From contig CM067530.1 of assembly GCA_034509925.1 (NCBI GenBank), forward strand, positions 4,480,501 to 4,544,500: a stretch of 64,000 nt of DNA, in the 5' to 3' direction. The position numbers were made by a program, and so were the translations under genes. Below are positions 10,601 to 22,600 of this stretch, in pieces (within the stretch, counting starts at the first letter, position 1; each line of letters starts with the position of its first letter). The notes below the pieces were generated by a model that was given only the letters and a program-made list of their open reading frames with translations, did not search any database and had not been told where the DNA came from. Source of the stretch: Hirudinaria manillensis (lineage: Eukaryota; Annelida; Clitellata; Hirudinida; Hirudinidae).

Positions 10601-13600
10601 GCAACTTCCAGTCGCGGAGAATCGCCACTTCCATGTACGCCCTCCTGCTCCACCATGTCGCCAGATCTCAAACTCTCTACTTCACTTTCCATGCTAGGCA
10701 GTCTCCCGAAATCCCGAGCACTCCCTTATGTTATCTCCAATGGAGCCGAAACATCCGCTGGTAAATCCATGGCCTCTCCCAAAGACTTCATTTGTTCCAG
10801 TACCAACTCCATGTTTTCCACTGGTAACTCTATGTGCTTCATCAGTAACTCCTCGGGCTGCACTAAGAACTCAACAGGCTCTGCTGGTAAATCCATGGGC
10901 TGTTCTGTAGACTCTACTTGTTCCACCATCAACTTCGTGTGCTTCACTGGCAACTCCTCGGGCAACAATAATAACTTCACAGACTCTGACGGTAAATCCA
11001 TGGGCAATTCCGAAAGCTCCACTTGCTCCACTAACACCTCCGTGAGCTCTCTGGGCCCTGCTGGTGATTCGATCTGATCTGGTGACTCTATGGGCTCCAA
11101 TGGCAAGTCCTCTGAGTCTGCCATCACGCACAGAGTTTCTGGAGACACGCAAGCACTGTGGTTGGATGTGTCTTCTAATGACTCCATCCCAATGCTGCCA
11201 GAAACTGTACTTGGAACATCAGAACTCTTCTCAGTAGAGTTTTCACCCGAAACCAGCGAGACATCCTGACGTGGAACCGCTGTGTTTTCCAAATCGCCCC
11301 TAATACTCCTCCTCCACTCCTCTGCTAACTTTCTCAGAAACTTTCTATATTCAGACATGAATTCGTATTCCTCCGGGTCATGGCCATTCTCTGTCAGCCA
11401 TGCCCCAAGTTGCTCCCGTATCTCAGCTTTCGTGCCTTTCCAATCCAGGCCACAATCTCTCAATTCTTGTCTCAATCGAGGCACATTCAATTCATCCAAG
11501 TACCGTGGCATCCTTCACTTTTCAACTAAACAAGCTTCTACCTTAGTTACTCTTGGATCCCCTTTAACTCTAAATCCCACTCCTGACACCAATGTAATAA
11601 CCTGGGGTCCTCAAACTAATTATAGGTCAGGTTTATTGAAAGTGTTCAGATGGCTTGGAAGATGTACAATGCTCAAATGGCTGAGTCTTGAAATCTGCTG
11701 TATCTCTAACTCTCGCTCTGCTTTCCGAGATAAATCCATTTGTCGAGGTTCACAACCGAAGAGTCTGAATAGTACCAATTAATTAATTCTCAAATTATAT
11801 TGCCACTCAATTTAATTAATTACTAAATTAATCAGCAATATAATTTTAATTATTCTTCAATTATCTGGGTCCAGGGATCCAACAATACTAATAATGAATT
11901 GATCCCAAAACATTGCTCAAGAAAAGCTAATAGAAATCAGATATGCCATGTAATGATTAACTAACAGAGTTTATGAAATTAAATCAAATCTTGCTCAGGT
12001 GAATCATCCAACCTGCATTTTATAAAAGTTGTACATTCCCTGCTTCCATAGTTTGACATCTATCTTAAAGAGAAGTGCATCAAAAGGAACTTTTAATCCA
12101 TCATCCCAGAGGACTTGGCTGAATTTTGAAAAATGAAATTAATTATTGAATTAAAAATAGTTGTTCAGCAAGTCAACTTTAGCCTGACTATGACAACAGA
12201 TTAAATATTTACACATAATATATATTTATATACAATAGTATGATTATAATATAATAACAAGAGTATAGTGTTAAGGATCTCCAGCCACTCTTTGTTTTGG
12301 TCATACCTGATAGAATATTCAGCTATATTCTTGTCTGGTGATGGTTTGAATTCTGAGACAACTTTTTCTGACCCTCCCAGCTCTTTATTGAATTTCTCCA
12401 AAAATGAGTGAGCATCCTCATCAGGACTGACGATTCCTTCGAACGGTGACCAATCAATGTCATCCGACACAGCATGGCGACAGACAGTGATCTTCTGAAA
12501 CAACAAATTTTGCAGTCGTTAGTTATTACGTAATTTATTATTTATTACATAACCACCTCGTCGATTCTGGTGGCGCTGCCCGTGCTCTCCAAGTGTTTTA
12601 ACGCAAGCAATAATTTCCGACATCCAGCATTGCGAGCTCTATCTTTTAGAGTTTGTCCCTTGCCATCTGGGGCATTAATATTCGCCCCAAGGCTATGGAG
12701 CTGAAGCAGGAGAATGTGATTGTCATAGCAAGGGTATCCGACATCGCCGACGCCATCGTCTCCATTGCCGATGAGCTCCTCTTTTGACTCGGGCGGAACC
12801 AGGTAGTGCACGACCGAACGGCCTGCATTGTCGACGCGGTTCAGATCGGCCTTAGATTTCAGAGAAAGTTTTGGAAATTCCATGCTCAGAGAAACACATT
12901 CTGAAGAATGAAAATGAAAATCAAATCAAGAAAGAAAAACTCTTAATCAATAAATGCCCTAAAAATCATTTAAATTATATTGGAAGGATACATCACAACT
13001 ATGTAGCTTCAATATTTGAACCTTTATCAAGATCATTGTCTCCACTGCATTTCTTTGAAGATGTATCATCATCATCATCATCACCATCGACACTTTCTTC
13101 AACTATGTCGATGGTTCGCTGGACGAGGTTCTTGAAGCCCAATTGAAACAAGTTATGTTCGATTGTCTTCTTTAAACCTCGTTGATCTTTGACTTTCCCA
13201 AAGTCAAAAAACACGTGAGGCAATTCGTTGTCGGGCATTTCGTGATCTGCCAACAGGTGTCTCACGATCTCCATGTTATTCTGAGGTACGAGATGATTTA
13301 GTTGTCAAAGTGATGAATGTAACAAATATTATTTTGAGAACAAATGACATGTTATGAGCATCAATGTTGTCAGCAGATTTAATTTAATTTAGACGTATAT
13401 GATAAAAATAAATATATTGCAATGAATTAGTACTAACTAAAAGAATAAATTGACTCAGAATGACAGCATCTATGAAAGAATTTTACAAAATACATCCACA
13501 AACAAAAGAAACCTTAAAAAATAATCACAAGTCATCTCTACTGAAAGTTAAGAGTCATGAAAAAAATCTTTGCATAATTAAATTCAAGATATGAGTTCAT

Positions 13601-16600
13601 ATTTCAACATATTCATCTAATATAATGGATTTAGACATGCAGATGAAAATTGCTAAGAATATAATATATAATATATGTATTACTAAAAATTTGACAAACC
13701 AATGCCAAGGCAAACATTATGGGACTCCTATCCCAGCTATCTCCAAGATTCACATCTGCACCCAAAGTTACTAAAATCTCAACAAGTTTGACATTTTCAA
13801 TGATGACTGCCAGCGCCAACGGACTCGTCACCATGGTGAAGGAAAACGGAAGTTCACAGTTCATCGACCTGGAGAGGTTGACGGCACTTATCCTCCTGAT
13901 TCCTTCGGTCGTCGGGGGAGACGAACGAATTTTTTTCCTCGGGGGCTCTGGAACCCCAGCCGCTCCTGCGACGAGGGACGGGTGAAAATAATCGAGGGGC
14001 TCTCGTTCTCGAGGCTCCCCAAATCTCAGGAACGCATGTCTCGGCACGGCGAATCGACAGAGGAAGTCGACGGAGAGACCCGACGCCATCAGACTTTCCA
14101 ATGCCTTGCTGCATCGGCAAAAGATTAAATTACAACAAAGTTTCAAAAAAGGGGCAAATCGATTGCATTTAGAATAAAGCATTTAATCCACTCATGGAAG
14201 TTATAGAATTTATTATGAGGTTATTATGCGATTAAACTAAATTTTAAGTCATAGATTTTAATAAATCATCAACAACATTCTCTTTATATTCACATTCAAG
14301 TTTAAAACACTTCAGAAACCAACACAAATGTATGGTCAGATCTGTGGGCATGTCTCCAGAAAAGAGCAGCCAAGGCTGTCCTACCAGCATTATCCCTCTT
14401 TAATATACAATCTTTGTTTTTCAGACCTATGAAATCAGGTCAATTAGTTAAAGGCACAACACAAAAGCAACTAATTATGAAGCAGGGATCGCCAACCTTC
14501 TACACAATAAATTGGCAAAATATCATATCGAATCTTGTCTGCCAGATTATTCTCTGGTTTATTTATTTATTTTATTTATTTATTTATTTTTTATTTATTT
14601 ATTTCTCAACAAATTGAAGGGTCATCCAATGACCACTAACACAAATTTGAATAAGTACAGCAGATTGTGCGTAAATAAAGTGCAGAAGCAAGCTTAAATT
14701 GATAGGTATTTGTTAAAGTCAGTAGTCGAGATGCAGGATTTAAATCGGGATAAAGTTGAGGAGTTTATTATATCAAGGGGTAAGGAGTTCCAGGGCTTGA
14801 TGATCCGGTTGGTGAAAAAGTTCTGCCTGTGACTGGTGAGACACTTCTCTTGGCGTAGACGAAGGGGATGACCACGGGTTCTGGAAGCTAGAAATGTAGG
14901 GAACTCTGGAATCTTGCATATAGTATGGCCGTGGATTATTTTGTAGCATAGGCATAAGTCACAGATGAGGCGACGATGTTCGAGTGTTTTGAGTCCGAGT
15001 TGTTTTAGTCTGTTAGGGTAGGGCAGAGCTCTGAGACCAGGAATCATTCTTGTGAAATATTTTTGCACCTTTTCTATTTTCGTTTTAAGCTATATGGTGT
15101 GTGGGTTCCATATTGGGGAGCAGTATTCGAGAATCGGCCGGACGATATGCAAAGCTCTCTGGTAACTCATGCAAGCATTTACTTTTGTATTTGTTTGCAT
15201 TGTTTATTGATTTTTTTCATAAAAAAACCATTACTTACCTAGCAGCCAATCAGATTTAAATGACATTTTAATTACATTGTACAATGATAATTACTGATTA
15301 CATTGAGTGTTAATAAATTGTTTTGAAGTTTACAAGTGATTTTTCAAAATTTGTTAGTGCAGTCCCTTTAACATGGGGGTCGTTGAACCAGCTCGACTGG
15401 CACTCCGATCCAGCTCATCGTCCCTGGTTATTCATTATTGCGTAAAACCTAGCCCAACAAGGCAAGCCCCTGCTTCCAGTCGTAGGGGGATTAAAACAAA
15501 AAAGTAAAAAAGGCAACCTAGGATGAAATCAATGAGTGGCTTGTTGAGAGAAAGACAGGCATAGTGCAACGGAGTGCATCCGAACTCATCCGTGGCCGAG
15601 AAAAGAACTTTGTGATCCGAGAGAAGTTCTGCCACCTGGTAGCAAAATGAATAAATGCTATTTGCAATTTGGAAATGTAGGGCAGATAACTTCCTTGTTT
15701 TTTTTAATATTAATAGAATCATTTCTATCTTACTAAGAAAATCATAAAACCCTAACCCTAACCCTAATTATTACAATTAATTTAGAGTCATTCTTTTCCA
15801 TTGAAACTGAACCTTGTCCTCATGGTGACTTCAAATAGGTCAAGGAAATACTCTTGAAGCAGCAATAAATTGAAAAATGCTGTTTACTCGAGGTACTAAC
15901 CGACACAATGGACGCGTCGCTGCCAGACTCGAAGGAATGTTTTGCCAACAAATGGGCCAAGTTTTGAGAGGAAATGCTCCAAACAGAGCCAACTTTCTCC
16001 ATGACAACAAGGTCATCTTTTGTTTTTGCTCGCTCGATTAGATTCATGGCCAGATTGTATTTCTTTGTTTTGAAGGCAGCCTAATGTATGTCAGTAAATA
16101 AACTTTGATTTGAATGCAAATGATGTTAAATAGTAGTGGTAGAAATATAATTATAAGCTAAAACTAAGATTTGAACTCCAATTGGAGCTGCACCAAAGAA
16201 AATATCAAAATGAATGAATGTCAACAAACTTCAATAATTGTGGATAGCCTGAGGGAATGCTTCTGATTGAGCTCAAGTATCATAGATATAATACCCTGCC
16301 ATTCTTGCTCGATGATTCCCTGTTATTCGTTCATTAAACGATCATGACAGGTATACTGAACAGGTGGCGAAGGTTTAACACAAACCTCGATGATGGGATA
16401 GGAGCGTACTTTTGCCGCCTTCTCCGGAGCCTCCGAAAGAGCCAGATAGGCCCACCGAGGTTTCTGTTTTTCCTTCTGACCTTTCTCCTCTGAATCAAAA
16501 TTTTTGAGTTGTTCGTCTGAGATGTCAGTCAAGCAGTCTGCATCGGTGGCTATCTCAAACTTTGATGCGCTTCTGCCGAGACTCACGTCGGCACTCAAAT

Positions 16601-19600
16601 CGGAGCCCGAGTTCTCGCGAGCATCATTTCCGACGGACTTCACGATGCATTCATCGATGCTGCAATTCTGCATGAAGAGTATGAGCGAGCAGCTGCAAAA
16701 TATTTGAATGAACTTAAAATGGACTCACAAATATATATTACAACATGACAGTAGCTATAAATTGTAAGAACTATTGCCAGCAATGCTAAGATCCAATTCT
16801 AAAAGTAGCATTTCAAAGGAGAAAATCTTTCTCATTATTTCCATTTTTCTAATTATTAAGACAATAATCATGATTGTATCGACAGATATTGTTTTTGATT
16901 AATCATCATTACTGCTAACACCAATGCAAATGTCATAATTATTACCTTGAGTGGCCGTAACAAACAGAAAGGGCCAATGGTGTGTTGCCAAGAGCTGTAA
17001 CTGCCTCTAAATTAGCCCCTTTCTTTAAAATTTAAATTTAAAAAAAATTACACCAACAATAATTACAATTAATTATTATTAATAGTACTTAATATCTCTT
17101 TGATTTGATCCTAGACATGATATAAGGACATGTAATGTAATATAAAAATTGGTTTTTGAAGTCATTATTATAAATTAAACATCCAAGTATTTAATACTAG
17201 TTAGTACACAAAATTTCAAGTCTCTTTTATCTAACCATAAGCAACATAAAATATATTTGCATAAGCACATTTCTATGATTAAGAATTAAGTGTAAATTCA
17301 ACAAAAAATCATTTTTAGGCAAAGTAAAAACAAATTTAAGATATATATTCCGTGTGAATACTATACATATCGATAGATGGCCCGACCTGAATGAGATGAA
17401 TGCAAGAGACCCCGGCCCCTATCGCAGCTGCCATGTGGAGAGGGGTAACCATTTTGTTGTCTTTAAAGTTGACAAGTGCGAGCGGATCTTTGCTGTGTCG
17501 AGTCATCAGAGACGTCAGACCAGTCGGATCGATTTCACCCTTTCGTGAACCGAGTGCAAAGTAAGCATAATGCAAAGGCACTCTCCCCAAGGAATCCTTC
17601 TCGTCCACCTCTGCGGTGCTCTTGGAAAGAAAAAGTTCTTCTAGTTTCACAGAAGAATCGACAGTCCCTGGATTGTGAGCCATGCAGATATGCAGAGGAG
17701 TTCTTCCCCACTTGTCTTTAAATGACAATGAGGCTCCCCTATCCAAAAGAAGTTTGGCAGTATCCAAGAGCCTTCTCTGACCTAAGCAATCAAATGCACC
17801 ATTGAAATTCATGAGTTGAAATATTTATATATCCTCAATATCCAAAATATTATCATAGTACATCATTACATTATATTATTTAATATTATTAATGTTGTCA
17901 TCATCATTATCATAGTCATTAATTATGTTCATCATGCTTGCGACTCAGTCTAGACTGCTAGGGAGTATCATTGGGAATCATCAGATGCATGATAAATGGC
18001 AGAGCAATTAAAATCCAATTTGGATGATAGGCACTCGAAAGATTGGCTGATTGATTATATGAAACATTACTGGCTCCAACATTCATCAGAATGTCACCTC
18101 TCGAGTATTTTGCCAGTTTATGTAGAGGCGTCTGCTTCATGACATCTTGGACGTTAACAGGAACTCCATGTCCGACGAAGCATTTAACGATGTCGAACAA
18201 TGTTTCAGTGGCTGAATAAACAAAGAAAGATAACTGATGAAAAATAAAATTTAATGTTTATTTTATTAAATACCAATTCAGATTAATGTATCATTAAAGT
18301 TTCAATTTATTATTTGAAAAAAATCACAGTTTGCCCCATTAAACCTGTTCCAGTATCATATGCAATCATCATTCTAATTAATTACCTGGCTTCCTCATTA
18401 TGACAAAGTGAAGGGGTGTGCATCCGGTCCTTGCATCAACTTCATCGGCGAGAGCTCCGCTTTTTAGGAGGTCAGCAATTATGGAGAAGGACCCGTGTCT
18501 ATTGAAATGGTAAAATTCACGATTGTTTGGATGATTGGCATTTGCAGAGAATAAATTCAAATCACAATATTTTAAATGGAAACTAAAATAGCCAGTGATT
18601 CGGTTCAGAATAAAGGCTAGAAACATATATAAAATATAACTTGAGGCAATTAAATAAGTATTGACAAACTTTGCTGCCAGTAAAAGTGAAGATCCTTTGT
18701 ACATCGAAGACGAAGCACTGGAAACCCTTTTGACATCTGCACCGCATTCGATCTGAAATAAAATTAAGAGGATTCCATCAATTTTGAATCAAACATTGAG
18801 CTATCTTTTTCCTAAGTTAAAGTTTTGCATTTCAAAAGATGATAATTGGATAAAGAATAACTGACAATTCGATTGATTCTAATTCTGATGGTCGAGAAGA
18901 CAAATTCAAAATCCAAAGTCTCGAAGAAATTAAAGTGCAGTCCATTTAAAAATTCTCCGATCTTTTAAAACCAAGATAAACTCGAGCAAGCACAAAATCT
19001 AACCAATCTGGTTACAACTTCTCTTTTGTTGCTCACCACGGCTTCCATGAGAGAAGTGAAACCGCGACCGTTCTCGAGGTCGAGTGGAAATCCCCCTTCC
19101 TTCTCAAAAATAGACCAACCGATGGGTCGTAAACGACTTAACTTTTTGAAAAGCTTGAAGACAGTTACGAGCAAAGGAGACAAAACCAAGACTTTCTCGT
19201 AATCTTTCCACGACGAAGCGGATCCCCGATCAGCAGGAACCTCGCCTGCATTTCTTTCGTCTTCGACTATTTTAAAACTATTTTCTTTTCGATTCCTTGG
19301 TTTTCTGAAGTAAGCACATCTCTCTGAGCTTATACCAGCAATGTAGTGGAGAAGTGTGAATTTAGCTTCTGAAAGTAACAAATAACTGATAATGCATATA
19401 AATATAAAACGAATAACCAGGAATATAAAATATTCTGGATGACTACGCCGATGCCATCATCAATATAAGTTCGAACGAGACGATTTATGACAAAAGTTGT
19501 ATGCAAGATGCGATAATCACTGAACCACCCTAACCCATGACATGAAGGTATTCGCTTTTCTTGTCCGAATTGTCCGCCTCGGAAATTCCGACGCTGCTGT

Positions 19601-22600
19601 CGCAATTTTCATCACTGCCGTCTTCGGAAGCGCCTCCGTCTGAAACGCTCTCGGCTTTAGACTCTCCCGCATTCTCCGGCTTCCTTTTCGGTCGAACCTG
19701 TGAATAAAAAGATCGAAAGCCAGCAACGAGGATGAGAAGCTTCAAGAAGAGCCTGGCGTTCCTCGACACAAGGTCGGCTTTTTGGTCCTTGCTCCAAGCT
19801 TCGATCTCTGTGTTGGACATGTTATTTTCTAATAACTCTCGACCATCTTCATCTTCGTCTTCTTCGCCTTCCTCAGCCAGACTCGACTCGAGTTTAATGC
19901 GATACTTGTAGCAGTATGGAGTGGAACCCTATCATAAAACGATCGTTAGGGAGATTTCTCTTTGATTCAAATAAAAATATTTATCAAAATAAAAGGCAAT
20001 ATAGTTCACTTATTTGCAATTGCTTTTCAGAGCTAAAAATATCCCATTTTAATAATTTCAATTTAAAGGCTAACTTTTTAACAAATTTTACTTATGACAA
20101 AGAGAAATAAGTGAAACACATTAATAAGTCAGCCTTGAGTGGTTCTATCAGATCAAATTACATGATTATTATCATACCCTAACCCTATCCATCTCCAGTG
20201 ATGTGAATATACCTAATGATTACCACAACATCCCTGCTTCACAATCAACCACACACCTGGTTGTTGCAATACTCTCTGCAAGCAATCAGTAGAGGCGAGT
20301 ATCCTTCATCATTGATTTGTACGGCCATCTCAGCCAGCAACTGCTTGTCAGTGTTCCTCTGTAATCAATAAATAACAGCAACTGCTTATAAGTGTTCCTC
20401 TGTAATCATTAAATAACAAAACAATGATACTAGTAAATCTCTATAGTATTTAAAATATCCAGTAATTTGATTCAGTTTCTAAATGGAATGTGGCAATTTG
20501 TAGTCAAGCATTTTGATGTGATGGCATGAAGGTTGGCTTAATGGGCAGTGAGATGATAATACTGGTAAGCAGAAAAGATGATAATACTGGTAAAATAGCA
20601 TGCGTTCAAAACCCAGTTTGCATGCCTTAAGCACCTTTGGAGAGGAATACCGTGTAAACGGTTGCAGCACCTACAGGTGATTAAGTGTCTAGTATTAGGA
20701 GCTCTACATAAAATCATTTATTTACTTTAACAAATTAGCATTAAGTTTTATTTATAATTACAAAGTCAAACAAGAAACAAAATCAATAGATAATCAAGCA
20801 AGTTTGACATGGATATCATTTGAAGGGATGGGGAAGCAACAAGCCATGAGTGGCTGGCAACTGATCCCACTATATAACTTGGAGGAGTTTACTGGCAAGA
20901 AGGCCAGTAAAGGTCATCTTATTGGGAATGGTCGAATCTGGGTTTGCTGCCTGCTTGATCACAGAAAAAATTGAATTAAGAAGAAGCTAACGATGACAGC
21001 TCCAAGAATGTTGACGACGTTCTGCTTGCAACACTGTTTGGCTAACAGGTGTAACACATTATCACCTTTGGAGTCTTTCAACTCGCCGACCTTAGCCCCT
21101 TTTAAGATGAGAAATGAAGCCAACTCCAAATTATCCTTGAGAAAGAGATCAGAAGTAATGTGATATTATGATAAAAATGGCTAATTTAGTGATTTACATA
21201 AGTACTTCTGCTAAAACTCACATATTCAAGGGCATAAGCAAGAGGGGATAAACCTTTTGAATCTCTAGCAGTTAGGTCACAATTATTCACCAGCAAAATG
21301 TCTGCCATTTTCACTAATTTATGCTGAATTAATGAAATCACATAAAATATTAAACACTCATAATTTATAATGTTCATATGCACCATCATAATGATATCAA
21401 CAAAATTTATATTTAGTAATGCTAGCAAAATTATCAGTTATATATTCCCAAATCTAAAAAATTAAAGCCCACTTGATCTTCAGAATAGTCAGTTTTGTTC
21501 ATTGCCAGATGATGGAGCTAATATAATAAAGTTATAAAATTGTTGACAGGTAAATAGTAAAGTCTAAACAAACATCATCATAAATATAATAAATAATTAA
21601 TCCTAAATCCCTTCTAACATTGACCTCATCAACAGTATCATTGGCATAGTCATTATGAACAGTGCAGCATTCTTCATAAAAATGTGATAGGCTTGAGGTT
21701 ACAAAATTTCTGAAATTCTCATCCAAATAAATGGCCTTTTTGATTTAAATATTGTGCAAGCAACTATCATTAAAAAAATTAATTTATAAATTAAAATGAA
21801 TGTCCAGATTCCATCGAGAATAATGTTGTACATATTATAAGCCGTCATTAGCCTTTTGGAGGGAATATACTCCTCGGATGTTCACTCACGGCATTTTTTT
21901 CATTTCCGTCAACGAGAGAACAATCGGCCTTCTTCCTGGACAATAAATATTCGAGCTGCTCCGAGATGGAAAGATTTTCCATGGAACTCATGCAAGCCAT
22001 CATCACCAAGGTCATTCCATTCTCCATTCGAAAATTTATGCTAATGTTGCTCTCCTCCAGCAACAAGTCGGCCAGACCTGTGTGTCCTTTTAGGAAAGCT
22101 AAAGCCAATGGAGTCATCTGATCGATTAAATTCGAGAGCTTAAATTAGTAATTACAAAGAGGAGGCAGCGTCCACGACTTGCCTTCCAATCATTGGCGAG
22201 ATTCGGGTCCGCTCCGGCACGGAGGAGGAGCTCCATGCAGAAATACCAGCCGTAGGCAGCCGCGTATTGGAGCGGAGTGTTTCCCGAGCTGTCTTTTGAG
22301 TCCGCATCACAACCGAGATTGAGCAGATAAGAGACAACGTGACCATGCCCATTCATGGAAGCATACATCAACGGAGTTCTTTTTATTTTGTCTAGCAAGA
22401 TGTAACAACCATCATAAATTCGTTGTGAGTTAACCCTTACAAAAATGGCTTATTTCAAGTATCGCAAAATTCGTGAATGATTAAAATCAAATATTTCTAG
22501 CCTCTTCTCTCGGGCTTGGCCCCAGCCTCCACAAGAGTTTTGACCACTTCGAGGTGCCCGAGGGAACAAGCCAACATCAAGGGAGAGGATTTGTTCTTTG

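Larger units (their letters stand above)
10135..11884 (-). mobile_element. Small non-autonomous LTR retrotransposon (gag-only), 1.75 kb
   Basis: Two near-identical direct repeats of 294 and 292 bp flank about 1.16 kb. Both begin TGTAAT and end CAACA on the plus strand, the TG...CA rule. A perfect 4 bp target duplication ATAC flanks the element (10131-10134 and 11885-11888). Read on the minus strand it has 5' LTR, a tRNA-Leu primer site, one gag-like ORF, a purine-rich tract and 3' LTR. No protease, reverse transcriptase or integrase is encoded, so it must have been mobilised in trans. LTR identity is high, with a few substitutions and small indels, suggesting a fairly recent insertion. It lies in the intron that splits the PARP WGR domain. 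Confidence 0.92.
9825..12125 (-). other. PARP gene, WGR domain split by an LTR-element-bearing intron
   Basis: The domain is encoded by an exon near 12010-12125 (FDALLFKIDVKLWK, then GMYNFYKMQ) and one at about 9825-10020 (KDLYILFTRWGRIGDTGQYQ, then FKKIFRSKSGNEWENY). The WGR signature is exact. The family pattern of an LxxxD strand, YNxFYxxQ and then RWGRIG is present in order. In PARP1-3, WGR domains contact DNA ends and relay activation to the catalytic domain. The 2 kb intron between the halves holds the 1.75 kb LTR element at 10135-11884. Confidence 0.9.

Noticed and set aside
11282-11782. 166-codon plus-strand frame across gag and LTR
   Set aside because: Antisense shadow of the gag-like ORF. 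The element's LTR, primer site and purine tract show that it is read on the minus strand.
15750-15767. Telomere or chromosome end
   Set aside because: Only three repeat units within a gene intron, flanked by single-copy exons on both sides.
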